Positions 6,557 through 13,255 of a stretch of DNA of 19,745 nucleotides are shown here, piece after piece (position 1 is the stretch's first letter; each line of letters opens with the position of its first letter). This stretch comes from JALZAH01 sp051000755 (GTDB lineage Bacteria; Actinomycetota; Acidimicrobiia; Acidimicrobiales; Palsa-688), in contig JBPCNZ010000149.1 of the NCBI GenBank assembly GCA_051000755.1, positions 1 to 19,745 of the forward strand, read 5' to 3'. The position numbers and the translations under genes are program-made. Under the pieces are notes generated by a model. It worked only from the letters and a program-made list of their open reading frames with translations, searched no databases and had not been told where the DNA came from.

Positions 6557-8239
6557 GTGGCCGAAGCAACGCTTGGTTCGCCGGTAGGCGAAAGTGGTCG
6601 GAAGCTGGGGCTGAGCCGGGAGGTGGGCCTTCTCGGGCTGACGTTCGCGTCGGTCGGATCGGTGATCGGCTCGGGGTGGTTGCTCAGCGCCCAGGAGGGC
6701 GCCGGTGCGGCCGGGCCAGCAGTGCTGGTGGCCTGGGTCATCGGCGCCATCGTTGTGATCATGCTGGCTCTCACCTACGCTGAGCTGGGCGCCGCCTACC
6801 CGCTCGCCGGGGGCACGGCCCGCTACACCTTTTTGACGTTCGGCCCCCTCGGTGGGTTCTTCTCCGGGTGGGTCTCGTGGTTGCAGGCCGTGGCCCTGGC
6901 CCCGGTGGAGACGGTGGCCTCGCTCAACTATCTCAGCGCCAACTGGCTGCCCGGCCTGGTCCACAAGGTAAACGGGCAGAAGGTGCTGACCGGCGAGGGT
7001 GTCGGCGTGGCCATCGGCTTCATCCTGGTCTTCACGTTGATCAACCTGGTCGGCGTCAAGCGCCTGGCCGAGAGCAACAACATCATCGTCATGTGGAAGA
7101 TCCTCATCCCCCTGCTGACGATCGTGATCATCCTCACCCAGGCGTTCCACACGGCCAACTTCTCGCTGGGGAACGTCAAGGGAGGTGGCGGTTTCGCCCC
7201 CTTCGGGATCAAGGGGATCCTCCTCAGCTTGTCGGCGGGTGGTGTGCTGTTCTCCTACCAGGGGTTCGAGCAGGCCGTGCAACTCGGCGGCGAGTCCCGG
7301 AACCCGAAGAAGGACCTGCCCCGGGCCGTGATCATCTCCGTCTTGATCGGCACGGTCGTCTACATCGCATTGCAGGTCTGCTTCATCGCCGCCACCGATC
7401 CGCACAAGATCCAGACCCTGGGCTGGGCCGCCCTGGCGTCCAACAGCTTCGGTCCGTTCTACGACCTGGCCACCGTCCTCGGCGTCACCTGGCTGGCCAC
7501 CGTCCTCCAGGTGGACGCCATCGTCTCGCCGGGAGGCACTGCCCTGATCTACATGGGGACGACCTCCCGCCTGTCGTTCGCCCTCAGCCGCTCCGGGGTG
7601 GCCCCGACGGGGCTGGCCCGGCTCAACAAGCGCCGGGTGCCATGGGTCAGCGTGCTGCTGGCCGCGGCCGTGGGCATCTTCCTGTTCCTGCCCATCGGCT
7701 CGTCATGGTCCAAGCTGGTCAGCTATGTCACGTCGGCCACGTTCTTCATGTACGCCCTGGCCCCCATCGCCGTCGTCACCCTGCGCCGGGCATTCCCGGA
7801 GGCCAAGCTGCCCTACCGGCTGCCCAAGGCCCACATCTGGACGCCGATCGCGTTCGTGCTGGCCAACCTGATGGTCTACTGGAGCGGGTTCTCCATCGAC
7901 TGGCGCATCGGCGTGGCCATGATCATCGGCTGCATCCTGCTGGCGCTGGGCCGCCTGGGCCAGCCCGCCCATCTGCGCGACGCCCTCAACTGGCGGGCCG
8001 CGGCGTGGATCCCGGTGTGGGTCGGCGGCCTCATCCTGATCAGCGGCCTCGGCCCGAAGGACTTCAACGGCCTCAACAAGATCCCATTCGGGTGGGACAT
8101 CCTGATCGTCGCTGTCTTCAGCCTGGCCATCTTCTACTGGGCGGTGGCCTCGGCTCTGCCGGTCGCCGAGGTCCACGCCAACTACAAGAAGATGGAGGCC
8201 GAGGCCGAAGTGGAGGCCGAGACCTTCGACGAGACGTGA
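6557..8239 (+). CDS. APC-superfamily amino acid permease
   Basis: It is an integral membrane amino acid or polyamine transporter of about 560 residues, starting at GTG 6557 behind GGGAGGG (6546-6552); the open frame before it has no family sequence. About 12-14 hydrophobic segments are visible. The first carries the APC signature region LGLTFASVGSVIGSGWLLSA, where the unwound TM1 binds the amino group of the substrate. TM2-TM3 has LTYAELGAAYPLAGGTARYT, and TM6 is followed by FSYQGFEQAVQLGGESRNPK, all typical of COG0531 permeases. The C-terminus is acidic (MEAEAEVEAE). Overall length and pattern resemble aspartate/glutamate-type members such as YveA, but the substrate cannot be read from sequence. 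The next gene on the strand is a PLP decarboxylase, an arrangement like gadC-gadB, though a strong terminator lies between. Confidence 0.9.
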   Translation: MAEATLGSPVGESGRKLGLSREVGLLGLTFASVGSVIGSGWLLSAQEGAGAAGPAVLVAWVIGAIVVIMLALTYAELGAAYPLAGGTARYTFLTFGPLGGFFSGWVSWLQAVALAPVETVASLNYLSANWLPGLVHKVNGQKVLTGEGVGVAIGFILVFTLINLVGVKRLAESNNIIVMWKILIPLLTIVIILTQAFHTANFSLGNVKGGGGFAPFGIKGILLSLSAGGVLFSYQGFEQAVQLGGESRNPKKDLPRAVIISVLIGTVVYIALQVCFIAATDPHKIQTLGWAALASNSFGPFYDLATVLGVTWLATVLQVDAIVSPGGTALIYMGTTSRLSFALSRSGVAPTGLARLNKRRVPWVSVLLAAAVGIFLFLPIGSSWSKLVSYVTSATFFMYALAPIAVVTLRRAFPEAKLPYRLPKAHIWTPIAFVLANLMVYWSGFSIDWRIGVAMIIGCILLALGRLGQPAHLRDALNWRAAAWIPVWVGGLILISGLGPKDFNGLNKIPFGWDILIVAVFSLAIFYWAVASALPVAEVHANYKKMEAEAEVEAETFDET

Positions 8240-8244
8240 GCGCC

Positions 8245-8267
8245 GCCACCGGGTGAGCCCCGGTGGC
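8245..8267 (+). terminator. Terminator after the permease
   Basis: GCCACCGGG (8245-8253) and CCCGGTGGC (8259-8267) form a perfect 9-bp stem with a 5-base loop, 5 bases after the permease stop. No T-run follows. AGC and GCT outside the stem add pairing across a bulge. Position and strength make termination of the permease mRNA likely. Confidence 0.7.
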
Positions 8268-8269
8268 GC

Positions 8270-8377
8270 TCAGGCCACGTTGACGAGGACCTTCCCCAAA
8301 ACCCCCTGCTCCACGGCCTCGTGAGCGTCCGCGATGCGGGCCAGCTCGAGGTCCCGGTTGGCCACTCGGGCCGTCCG
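8270..8377 (-). pseudogene. C-terminal tail of a quinone oxidoreductase-like (MDR) protein
   Basis: The minus-strand frame between an in-frame TAG (8378-8380) and a stop at 8270-8272 encodes about 35 residues ending LARIADAHEAVEQGVLGKVL then VNVA. This is the standard end of zinc-independent NADPH:quinone oxidoreductases of the MDR superfamily (usually 'L..I.EAH..VE.G...GK.VL.V'). The remaining roughly 290 residues, including the Rossmann fold, are missing. It lies wedged between the permease terminator and the decarboxylase leader. It is most likely the relic of a gene deleted when the two neighbours came together. Confidence 0.6.
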
Positions 8378-8445
8378 CTACCTTGAACCGGTTGTTCAAC
8401 CCCCGCAGCGAGCCGACCCGGGGGTCGGGCCGGCAAGGAGGCCAG

Positions 8446-9870
8446 GTGCACAATCCGATGTTCTCCTACGACGCGGGCATGACCGACCTCGTGTTCGACT
8501 ACTGCCGGGAGCGGTTGCGCTTCGATCCCGTCTCGTTGGACTTCCCCGGCGACAAGGCGACCCTCGACCGGGTGCTCGAGGGCCTGCTCCGCCCCGAGGG
8601 CAACGATCCCGCCGCCGTCCTCACGTTGTTCGAGGACCATCTGGCCACCGCCGTCATCTCCTGTGACAGCCCCCGGTTCCTGTCGTTCGTCCCCGCTGCG
8701 CCGACGAAGGCGTCCCTGCTCTTCGACATGGTGGTGTCGTGCTCGTCGCTGCAGGGGACGTCGTGGCTGGAGGCGGCCGGCGCCGTTGCCGCCGAGAACC
8801 AGGTCATCCGCCTGATCGCCGACCGGGCCGGACTGCCCCCCTCCGCCGGCGGGTGCTTCGTGTCCGGCGGATCGGCCGGCAACCTGTCGTCGCTGGTGGT
8901 GGCCCGCGACACGGCCGCCCGCCGGGGGTTCGCAGGGGGTGGCCGGGTGCGGGTGGCGGTCAGCGACCAGGCCCACTCGTCGATCCGCAACGCCCTGTCG
9001 GTGATCGGCGCCGGGGCCCTCATCGTTCCCACGCCGGATGACCGCCTGACGGGTGCGGCCCTGGCCGACGCCCTGGCCGCGGACGCCGCCGCCGGGGGAG
9101 GCGCGACGGCCGAAGGTGGCACGGCTGTCGGGAGCGGTGGGGGAGTCAGCGCCGGCGGAGAGGGCGAGGTGGTGGCGGTGGTGGCGACGGCGGGAACGAC
9201 CAACGCCGGCATCATCGACGACCTGGCCGGCGTGGCCGAGGTCGCCGCCGCCAACCGGCTGTGGTTCCACGTCGACGGGGCCTACGGAGGGGCGGGCCTG
9301 TTCTCCACCTCGGCCCGGGCCCGCTACCGCGGCATCGAAGCCGCCGACTCGTTCGTCGTCGACCCCCACAAGTGGCTGTACGCCCCCTTCGACTGCGCCA
9401 CGCTCATCTACCGGGAGCCGTGGCTGGCCAAGGCCGTCCACACCCAGGACGCCTCGTACCTCGACGTGATCCACAACGAGGTCTCCGAGTGGAACCCGAG
9501 CGACTACGCCTACCACCTGACCCGCCGGGCCCGGGGCCTGGCCCTGTGGTTCTCCCTCGCCGTGTACGGCACCGACGCCTACGCGGCGGCGGTCGACGCG
9601 TCGCTCGACCTGGCCCGGCGGGTCGCCGATCGCATCGACGGGACCGACCACCTCGAGCTCCTGCGCCGGCCGGACCTGTCGGTGGTGCTGTTCCGTCGCC
9701 CCGGCTGGACCGAGGCCGACTACTACGCCTGGTCCAGTCAGTTGCTGGCCGATCAGATCGGCTTCGCGGTGCCGACCAAGTGGGATGGCGAGACCGTGGC
9801 CCGCTTCTGCTTCCTGCACCCTGACACCACCATGGAGATGGTCGCCGAGATGCTGGCCCCGATGGCCTGA
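8446..9870 (+). CDS. Group II PLP-dependent amino acid decarboxylase
   Basis: It is a cytosolic decarboxylase of the aromatic amino acid/glutamate decarboxylase family (PF00282), 474 residues from GTG 8446 behind AAGGAGG (8435-8441). Key sites: substrate-pocket region FLSFVPAAPTKASLLFDM, PLP-phosphate loop FVSGGSAGNLSSLVVARD, His in QAHSSI stacking on the cofactor, HVDGAYGG (275-282, the Asp contacting the pyridine nitrogen at 277), and the Schiff-base Lys309 in VDPHKWLYAPFDCA. It is complete at the C-terminus. Residues about 211-240 are a Gly/Ala-rich stretch (AAAGGGATAEGG), longer than I expect for the family, probably a surface loop. The substrate is uncertain: an aromatic amino acid, glutamate, aspartate or diaminobutyrate are all possible. 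It follows the permease and is convergent, with 15 bases between, to the ureohydrolase. A possible -10 (TACCTT, 8379-8384) lies upstream. Confidence 0.9.
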   Translation: MHNPMFSYDAGMTDLVFDYCRERLRFDPVSLDFPGDKATLDRVLEGLLRPEGNDPAAVLTLFEDHLATAVISCDSPRFLSFVPAAPTKASLLFDMVVSCSSLQGTSWLEAAGAVAAENQVIRLIADRAGLPPSAGGCFVSGGSAGNLSSLVVARDTAARRGFAGGGRVRVAVSDQAHSSIRNALSVIGAGALIVPTPDDRLTGAALADALAADAAAGGGATAEGGTAVGSGGGVSAGGEGEVVAVVATAGTTNAGIIDDLAGVAEVAAANRLWFHVDGAYGGAGLFSTSARARYRGIEAADSFVVDPHKWLYAPFDCATLIYREPWLAKAVHTQDASYLDVIHNEVSEWNPSDYAYHLTRRARGLALWFSLAVYGTDAYAAAVDASLDLARRVADRIDGTDHLELLRRPDLSVVLFRRPGWTEADYYAWSSQLLADQIGFAVPTKWDGETVARFCFLHPDTTMEMVAEMLAPMA

Positions 9871-9885
9871 GGCCTGGCCGAAGGG

Positions 9886-10929
9886 TCAGGAGCCCGGCCG
9901 GCCCTCCCGGTGCCAGGCCGGATCGAGCAGGGGGGTGCCCGACGGAGGCTGTTGCGGCCGGTCACCGGATGTCCCGGTCCGGCGGCGGCGCCAGGCCACG
10001 CCGGAGAGGGCCTCGAGGACGACCCGGTTGCCGAGATAGGCGGTGATCTCGGCGTTGTCGTAGGGGGGCGACACCTCCACGACGTCCATCCCCGCCAGGG
10101 GCACCTCGGTGGCGATGCGGCGCACGGCGTCGAGCAGGGCCCGGGCGCTGAGCCCGCCCGGCTCGGGGGTGCCGGTACCGGGGGCGGAACCGGGGTCGAC
10201 CACGTCCACGTCGACGGACAGGAAGACCCCGTCGCAGTCGTCGAGGGCGATGGCCATGGCCTCGTCCAGGCAGGTGTCGAGGCCGCGCGCCACCACCTCG
10301 GCCATCTCGTAGCTGCGCATCCCCTGCTCGGCCATCCAGGCCAGGGTCTCGGGTTCGGGCCAGTAGCCCCGCAGGCCGATCTGGAGGAACCGGTCGCCGC
10401 GCACCGCCCCTGACTCGATGAGCCGGCGCATGGGAGTGCCGTGGCCGACGAGGGAGCCGAGCTGGGTGTTGCCGGTGTCGGCGTGGGCGTCGAAGTGCAT
10501 CATCGACAACCGGCCCCAGCCCACATGACGGGCCACACCGGTGGCGTCGGGCAGGGCGACGGTGTGGTCGCCGCCGAGGATCACCGGGATGGCCCCGGAG
10601 CGGGCCACCGCGGTGACGGCGGTCTCGAGGCGGGCGATGGACGTCTCGGTGTCACCGGAGGGCATCTCCACGTCGCCGACGTCGACCACGCCGAGCTCGA
10701 CGAGAGGGTCGACCCCAAGGGCCAGATGGGGGCGGCGACCGTCGTGGGGGAGGTAGTCGGTGAGGCGGATGGCCTGGGGCCCGAAGCGGGCGCCGGGCCG
10801 GTGCGAGGTGCCACCGTCGAAGGGGGCGCCGATGATGACCGCGCCGGCGCCGGCCCAGGTGGCCGGATCGTCGAGGTCGGCCAGGGGGACGCCGACGAAC
10901 GAGGCGTTGGGACCGTACAGGTTGCTCAT
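9886..10929 (-). CDS. speB: Agmatinase-family ureohydrolase
   Basis: This binuclear-metal ureohydrolase has 347 residues; agmatinases release urea from agmatine to give putrescine. It starts at ATG 10929, with AGGAG 7 bases before it. The metal ligands are all present: GGDHT (119-123, His122), DAHADT (147-152, Asp147, His149, Asp151) and SVDVDVVDP (238-246, Asp240 and Asp242). The substrate-loop motif SHRPGARFGP (42-51) is typical of agmatinases and of guanidinobutyrase, guanidinopropionase and guanidine hydrolase, so the exact guanidino substrate is open; the speB symbol is a family-level guess. The last 35 residues are an Arg/Pro-rich tail beyond the fold. It lies downstream of the aminotransferase on the same strand with a hairpin between, which suggests a role in polyamine or guanidino-acid breakdown. 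Confidence 0.88.
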   Translation of the reverse strand: MSNLYGPNASFVGVPLADLDDPATWAGAGAVIIGAPFDGGTSHRPGARFGPQAIRLTDYLPHDGRRPHLALGVDPLVELGVVDVGDVEMPSGDTETSIARLETAVTAVARSGAIPVILGGDHTVALPDATGVARHVGWGRLSMMHFDAHADTGNTQLGSLVGHGTPMRRLIESGAVRGDRFLQIGLRGYWPEPETLAWMAEQGMRSYEMAEVVARGLDTCLDEAMAIALDDCDGVFLSVDVDVVDPGSAPGTGTPEPGGLSARALLDAVRRIATEVPLAGMDVVEVSPPYDNAEITAYLGNRVVLEALSGVAWRRRRTGTSGDRPQQPPSGTPLLDPAWHREGRPGS

Positions 10930-10956
10930 CGCGGGTCTCCTGGGATCATGACGGGT

Positions 10957-10981
10957 GGCGGCCGGCCAGGACGTGGCCGCC
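10957..10981 (-). terminator. Hairpin between aminotransferase and ureohydrolase
   Basis: GGCGGCC (10957-10963) pairs with GGCCGCC (10975-10981) around an 11-base loop, within the 111-bp gap separating two same-strand genes. It may terminate or attenuate the upstream mRNA or mark an RNA-processing site. Without a T-run I cannot choose. Confidence 0.4.
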
Positions 10982-11040
10982 CACGGTCCCGGTGCCGGCG
11001 GCCCTGCCGTGCCTGGCGGCGGGCCGGTTGCGGGTCAGGG

Positions 11041-12435
11041 TCACAGCCGGGAGGTGGCCTCCGTCAGCACGTCGCGGAGGATCTCGCCGATGTGGTCGAA
11101 GTGCTCCTGCTCGCAGATGAGCGGCGGGGCCAGCTGGATCACCGGGTCGCCCCGGTCGTCGGCCCGGCACACCAGGCCGTGGTCGAACAGGGCCCCGGAG
11201 AGGAAGCCGCGCAGGAGGCGCTCCGACTCGTCCTCGTTGAACGACTCGCGGGTGTCGCGGTCCTTGACCAGCTCGATGCCGTAGAACATGCCCTCGCCCC
11301 GGACGTCGCCGACGATCGGGATGTCGCACAGGCCGTCGAGGACGGCGCGGAGCTGGCGGCCCTTGGTGGCGGCGCCGGCGACGATGTCCTCCTTCTCGAA
11401 GAGGTCGAGGTTGGCCAGGGCCACGGCCGTCGACACCGGATGGCCACCGAAGGTGAACCCGTGACTGAAGCTGGCCGCCCCCGAAAGGAACGGCTCCATC
11501 AACCGGTCCGACACCAGCACCGCGCCGAGGGGTGAGTAGCCACTGGTGAGGCCCTTGGCACAGGTGATCATGTCGGGCTGGTAGTCGTACAGATCGGCGC
11601 CGAACCACGCACCGAGGCGGCCGAAGGCGCAGATGACCTCGTCGGAGACGAGCAGCACGCCGTGTCGGTCGCAGATCTCCCGGACCCGCTGGAAGTACCC
11701 GGGGGGCGGCGGGAAGCACCCGCCGGCGTTCTGCACGGGCTCGACGAACACGGCGGCCACCGTGTCCGGCCCCTCCATCTCGATCCGCCGCTCGATGTCA
11801 TCGGCGGCCCAGCGCCCGAACGCCTCCAGGTCGTCGCCGTGCTCGGGCGCCCGGTAGAAGTTGGTGTTGGCCACCTTGACGGCGCCGGGGACGAGAGGCT
11901 CGAAGGGCTCCTTGATGGACGGGATGCCGGTGATCGACAGGGCCCCCATCGTGGTGCCGTGATAGGCGATGTCCCGGGAGATCACCTTGTAGCGACCGGG
12001 TTGGCCGACGGCCCGGAAGTACTGGCGGGCCAGCTTCCACGCCGTCTCCACCGCCTCGCCACCACCGGTGGTGAAGAACACCCGGTTGAGGTCGCCGGGG
12101 GCCAGGTTGGCCAGCCGCTCACTCAGCTCGATGGCGTTGGGGTGGGCGTAGCTCCACAACGGGAAGTAAGCCAGTTGGCCCGCCTGGTGGGCGGCGGCCT
12201 CGGCCAGCTCCTGGCGGCCGTGGCCCACCTGGACCACGAACAGCCCCGACAGGCCATCGAGGTAGCGCCGACCGCGGCTGTCCCACACCCACGGGCCCTC
12301 GCCCTTCACCATGATGGGCACGTCGTGGTCCCCGTAGGTGCTCATCCGGGTGAAGTGCATCCACAGGTGGCGCTTGGCCGCCGCCTGGAGGGTGGCGTCG
12401 TCGGTCTCGGTCTCGGGCGTCATCGCGTCCCCCAT
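11041..12435 (-). CDS. Class III (omega-amino acid/polyamine:pyruvate-type) aminotransferase
   Basis: It is a PLP enzyme of 464 residues, full family length. It moves the terminal amino group of an omega-amino acid or polyamine to a keto acid. Visible: MHFTRMSTY at the N-terminus as in the omega-aminotransferase group, GPWVWDSRGRRYLDGLSGLF (47-66), FTTGGGEAVETAWKLARQY (121-139, cofactor phosphate loop), YHGTTMGALSITG (158-170), DEVICAFGRLG (265-275) and the Schiff-base Lys294 in TCAKGLTSGYSPLGA. Putrescine, GABA and beta-alanine are likely donors and pyruvate a likely acceptor by family; the sequence does not decide. ATG 12435 has AAGGAG 8 bases before it and overlaps the Lrp gene end by 16 bases; a second ATG (12423) overlaps the Lrp stop as ATGA. 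Translational coupling to Lrp is therefore likely. Confidence 0.88.
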   Translation of the reverse strand: MGDAMTPETETDDATLQAAAKRHLWMHFTRMSTYGDHDVPIMVKGEGPWVWDSRGRRYLDGLSGLFVVQVGHGRQELAEAAAHQAGQLAYFPLWSYAHPNAIELSERLANLAPGDLNRVFFTTGGGEAVETAWKLARQYFRAVGQPGRYKVISRDIAYHGTTMGALSITGIPSIKEPFEPLVPGAVKVANTNFYRAPEHGDDLEAFGRWAADDIERRIEMEGPDTVAAVFVEPVQNAGGCFPPPPGYFQRVREICDRHGVLLVSDEVICAFGRLGAWFGADLYDYQPDMITCAKGLTSGYSPLGAVLVSDRLMEPFLSGAASFSHGFTFGGHPVSTAVALANLDLFEKEDIVAGAATKGRQLRAVLDGLCDIPIVGDVRGEGMFYGIELVKDRDTRESFNEDESERLLRGFLSGALFDHGLVCRADDRGDPVIQLAPPLICEQEHFDHIGEILRDVLTEATSRL

Positions 12436-12944
12436 TGGTAGTTCTCCTTGGCCAGCTTCAGATAGACGAATGTCTCGGTGCTGCGGACGCCGGGCACCAC
12501 GCGCACCTCGTCGACGACCCGCAGCAGGTGGGCGTCGTCCTCGCAGATGAGCTCGACGAGGATGTCGAAGCGCCCGGCGCAGACGACCACGTATTCGGCC
12601 TCGCCCACCCCGACCAGCTTCTCGGCGACGGGGCCGATGTCTCCATAGACGTTGACCCCGAGCATGGCCTGGCGGTGGAAGCCGATGGCGGCGGCGTCGG
12701 TCACGGCCGCGATCTGCACGATGCGTTCGTCGAGGAGGCGCTGCACCCGGAGACGGGTGGCGGCCTCGGACAACCCGACGGCCCGGGCGATGGCCGCGTA
12801 GCTGCGGCGGCCATCCTCCTGCAACTGCTCGATGATCCGCTTCGACAGGACGTCGAGGTGCCCATCGCCTTCGTCCCAGCCCGCGTCGGCATCCGAATCG
12901 AGAACCGGCACCGCCGGGGCTTCGCCTTTGGCGGTCCGTACCAT
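12420..12944 (-). CDS. Lrp/AsnC-family transcriptional regulator
   Basis: The product has 174 residues from ATG 12944. Residues 30-76 are the AsnC-type helix-turn-helix (LDVLSKRIIEQLQEDGRRSY, then AAIARAVGLSEAATRLRVQR). Residues about 92-165 are the RAM ligand-binding and oligomerisation domain (AMLGVNVYGDIGPVAEKL, VVVCAGRFDILVELICED, and VRSTETFVYLKLAKENY at the end). About 25 residues at the N-terminus are an acidic, Pro/Ala-rich extension beyond the usual 150-residue size. The longer frame up to 13028 would run through the promoter, so ATG 12944 is preferred. It is the first gene of a probable operon with the aminotransferase and lies divergent from alanine dehydrogenase, as AldR does from ald in mycobacteria. 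It likely senses an amino acid, possibly alanine, and controls both sides. Confidence 0.92.
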   Translation of the reverse strand: MVRTAKGEAPAVPVLDSDADAGWDEGDGHLDVLSKRIIEQLQEDGRRSYAAIARAVGLSEAATRLRVQRLLDERIVQIAAVTDAAAIGFHRQAMLGVNVYGDIGPVAEKLVGVGEAEYVVVCAGRFDILVELICEDDAHLLRVVDEVRVVPGVRSTETFVYLKLAKENYQWGTR

Positions 12945-12953
12945 CGACAAACG

Positions 12954-12982
12954 ATTCTTGTGGTCGAGGACCAGTATGTCAA
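12954..12982 (-). promoter_or_regulatory. Near-consensus sigma-70-type promoter of the Lrp operon
   Basis: Reading the minus strand, TTGACA (12982-12977) matches the -35 consensus exactly. A 17-base spacer follows, then AAGAAT (12959-12954), 4 of 6 matches to TATAAT. Transcription would start near 12947, only about three bases before the ATG at 12944, giving a leaderless or nearly leaderless mRNA. This also supports that start codon. The promoter sits in an A/T-richer patch of an otherwise very GC-rich window. Confidence 0.75.
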
Positions 12983-13010
12983 GGGAAAGCACAAGAGAGT
13001 GAAAGGTCAA

Positions 13011-13025
13011 CAAAGGAATCCTTTG
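13011..13025. promoter_or_regulatory. Candidate Lrp/AsnC operator (perfect 15-bp palindrome)
   Basis: CAAAGGAATCCTTTG is a perfect palindrome with 7-bp arms and a single central base, the form and length of Lrp/AsnC binding sites. It lies about 28 bases upstream of the -35 box of the Lrp promoter and 230 bases from the divergent ald start. A related half-site (GAAAGGT, 13001-13007) lies ten bases, one helical turn, away, as expected for cooperative binding. The assignment is from sequence form and position only. Confidence 0.6.
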
Positions 13026-13066
13026 CAAGAGCCGATCGAACGGCTGCGTCGGGAGCCGATCGGGGT

Positions 13067-13207
13067 GTGCGCCCAGGTCACGCGTGGAACTACCCGCTCA
13101 TGACACGGAACGGGCCCTGGTCCGTCCTCATCCCCGAGGACACATACCCCGACGAGATCGAGAAGATCACCGATTCCACCCTGGCGCCCGGCGAGGCCGG
13201 CGCCTAG
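13067..13207 (+). pseudogene. Protein-like C-terminal fragment upstream of ald, unrecognised
   Basis: From GTG 13067 to a TAG at 13205-13207 the frame gives about 46 residues: RPGHAWNYPLMTRNGPWSVL, then IPEDTYPDEIEKITDSTL and a short Gly/Ala tail. Amino acid composition and codon use look like a genuine conserved protein end. Sequence before it in the same frame (13026-13066) is not clearly coding, and no ribosome-binding site precedes the GTG. I do not recognise the family. It may be the tail of a gene deleted at the Lrp-ald junction, or a real short protein. It ends 48 bases before the ald start. Confidence 0.4.
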
Positions 13208-13255
13208 AACTGGTCGTGTGGGCCCCGAAGGGACCCCCGACTTCAAGGAGCGACG

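Noticed and set aside
8182..9819. Very long minus-strand open frame opposite the decarboxylase
   Set aside because: It is the Gly/Val/Asp-rich antisense reading typical of GC-rich genes; the plus strand has the complete PLP-decarboxylase motifs.
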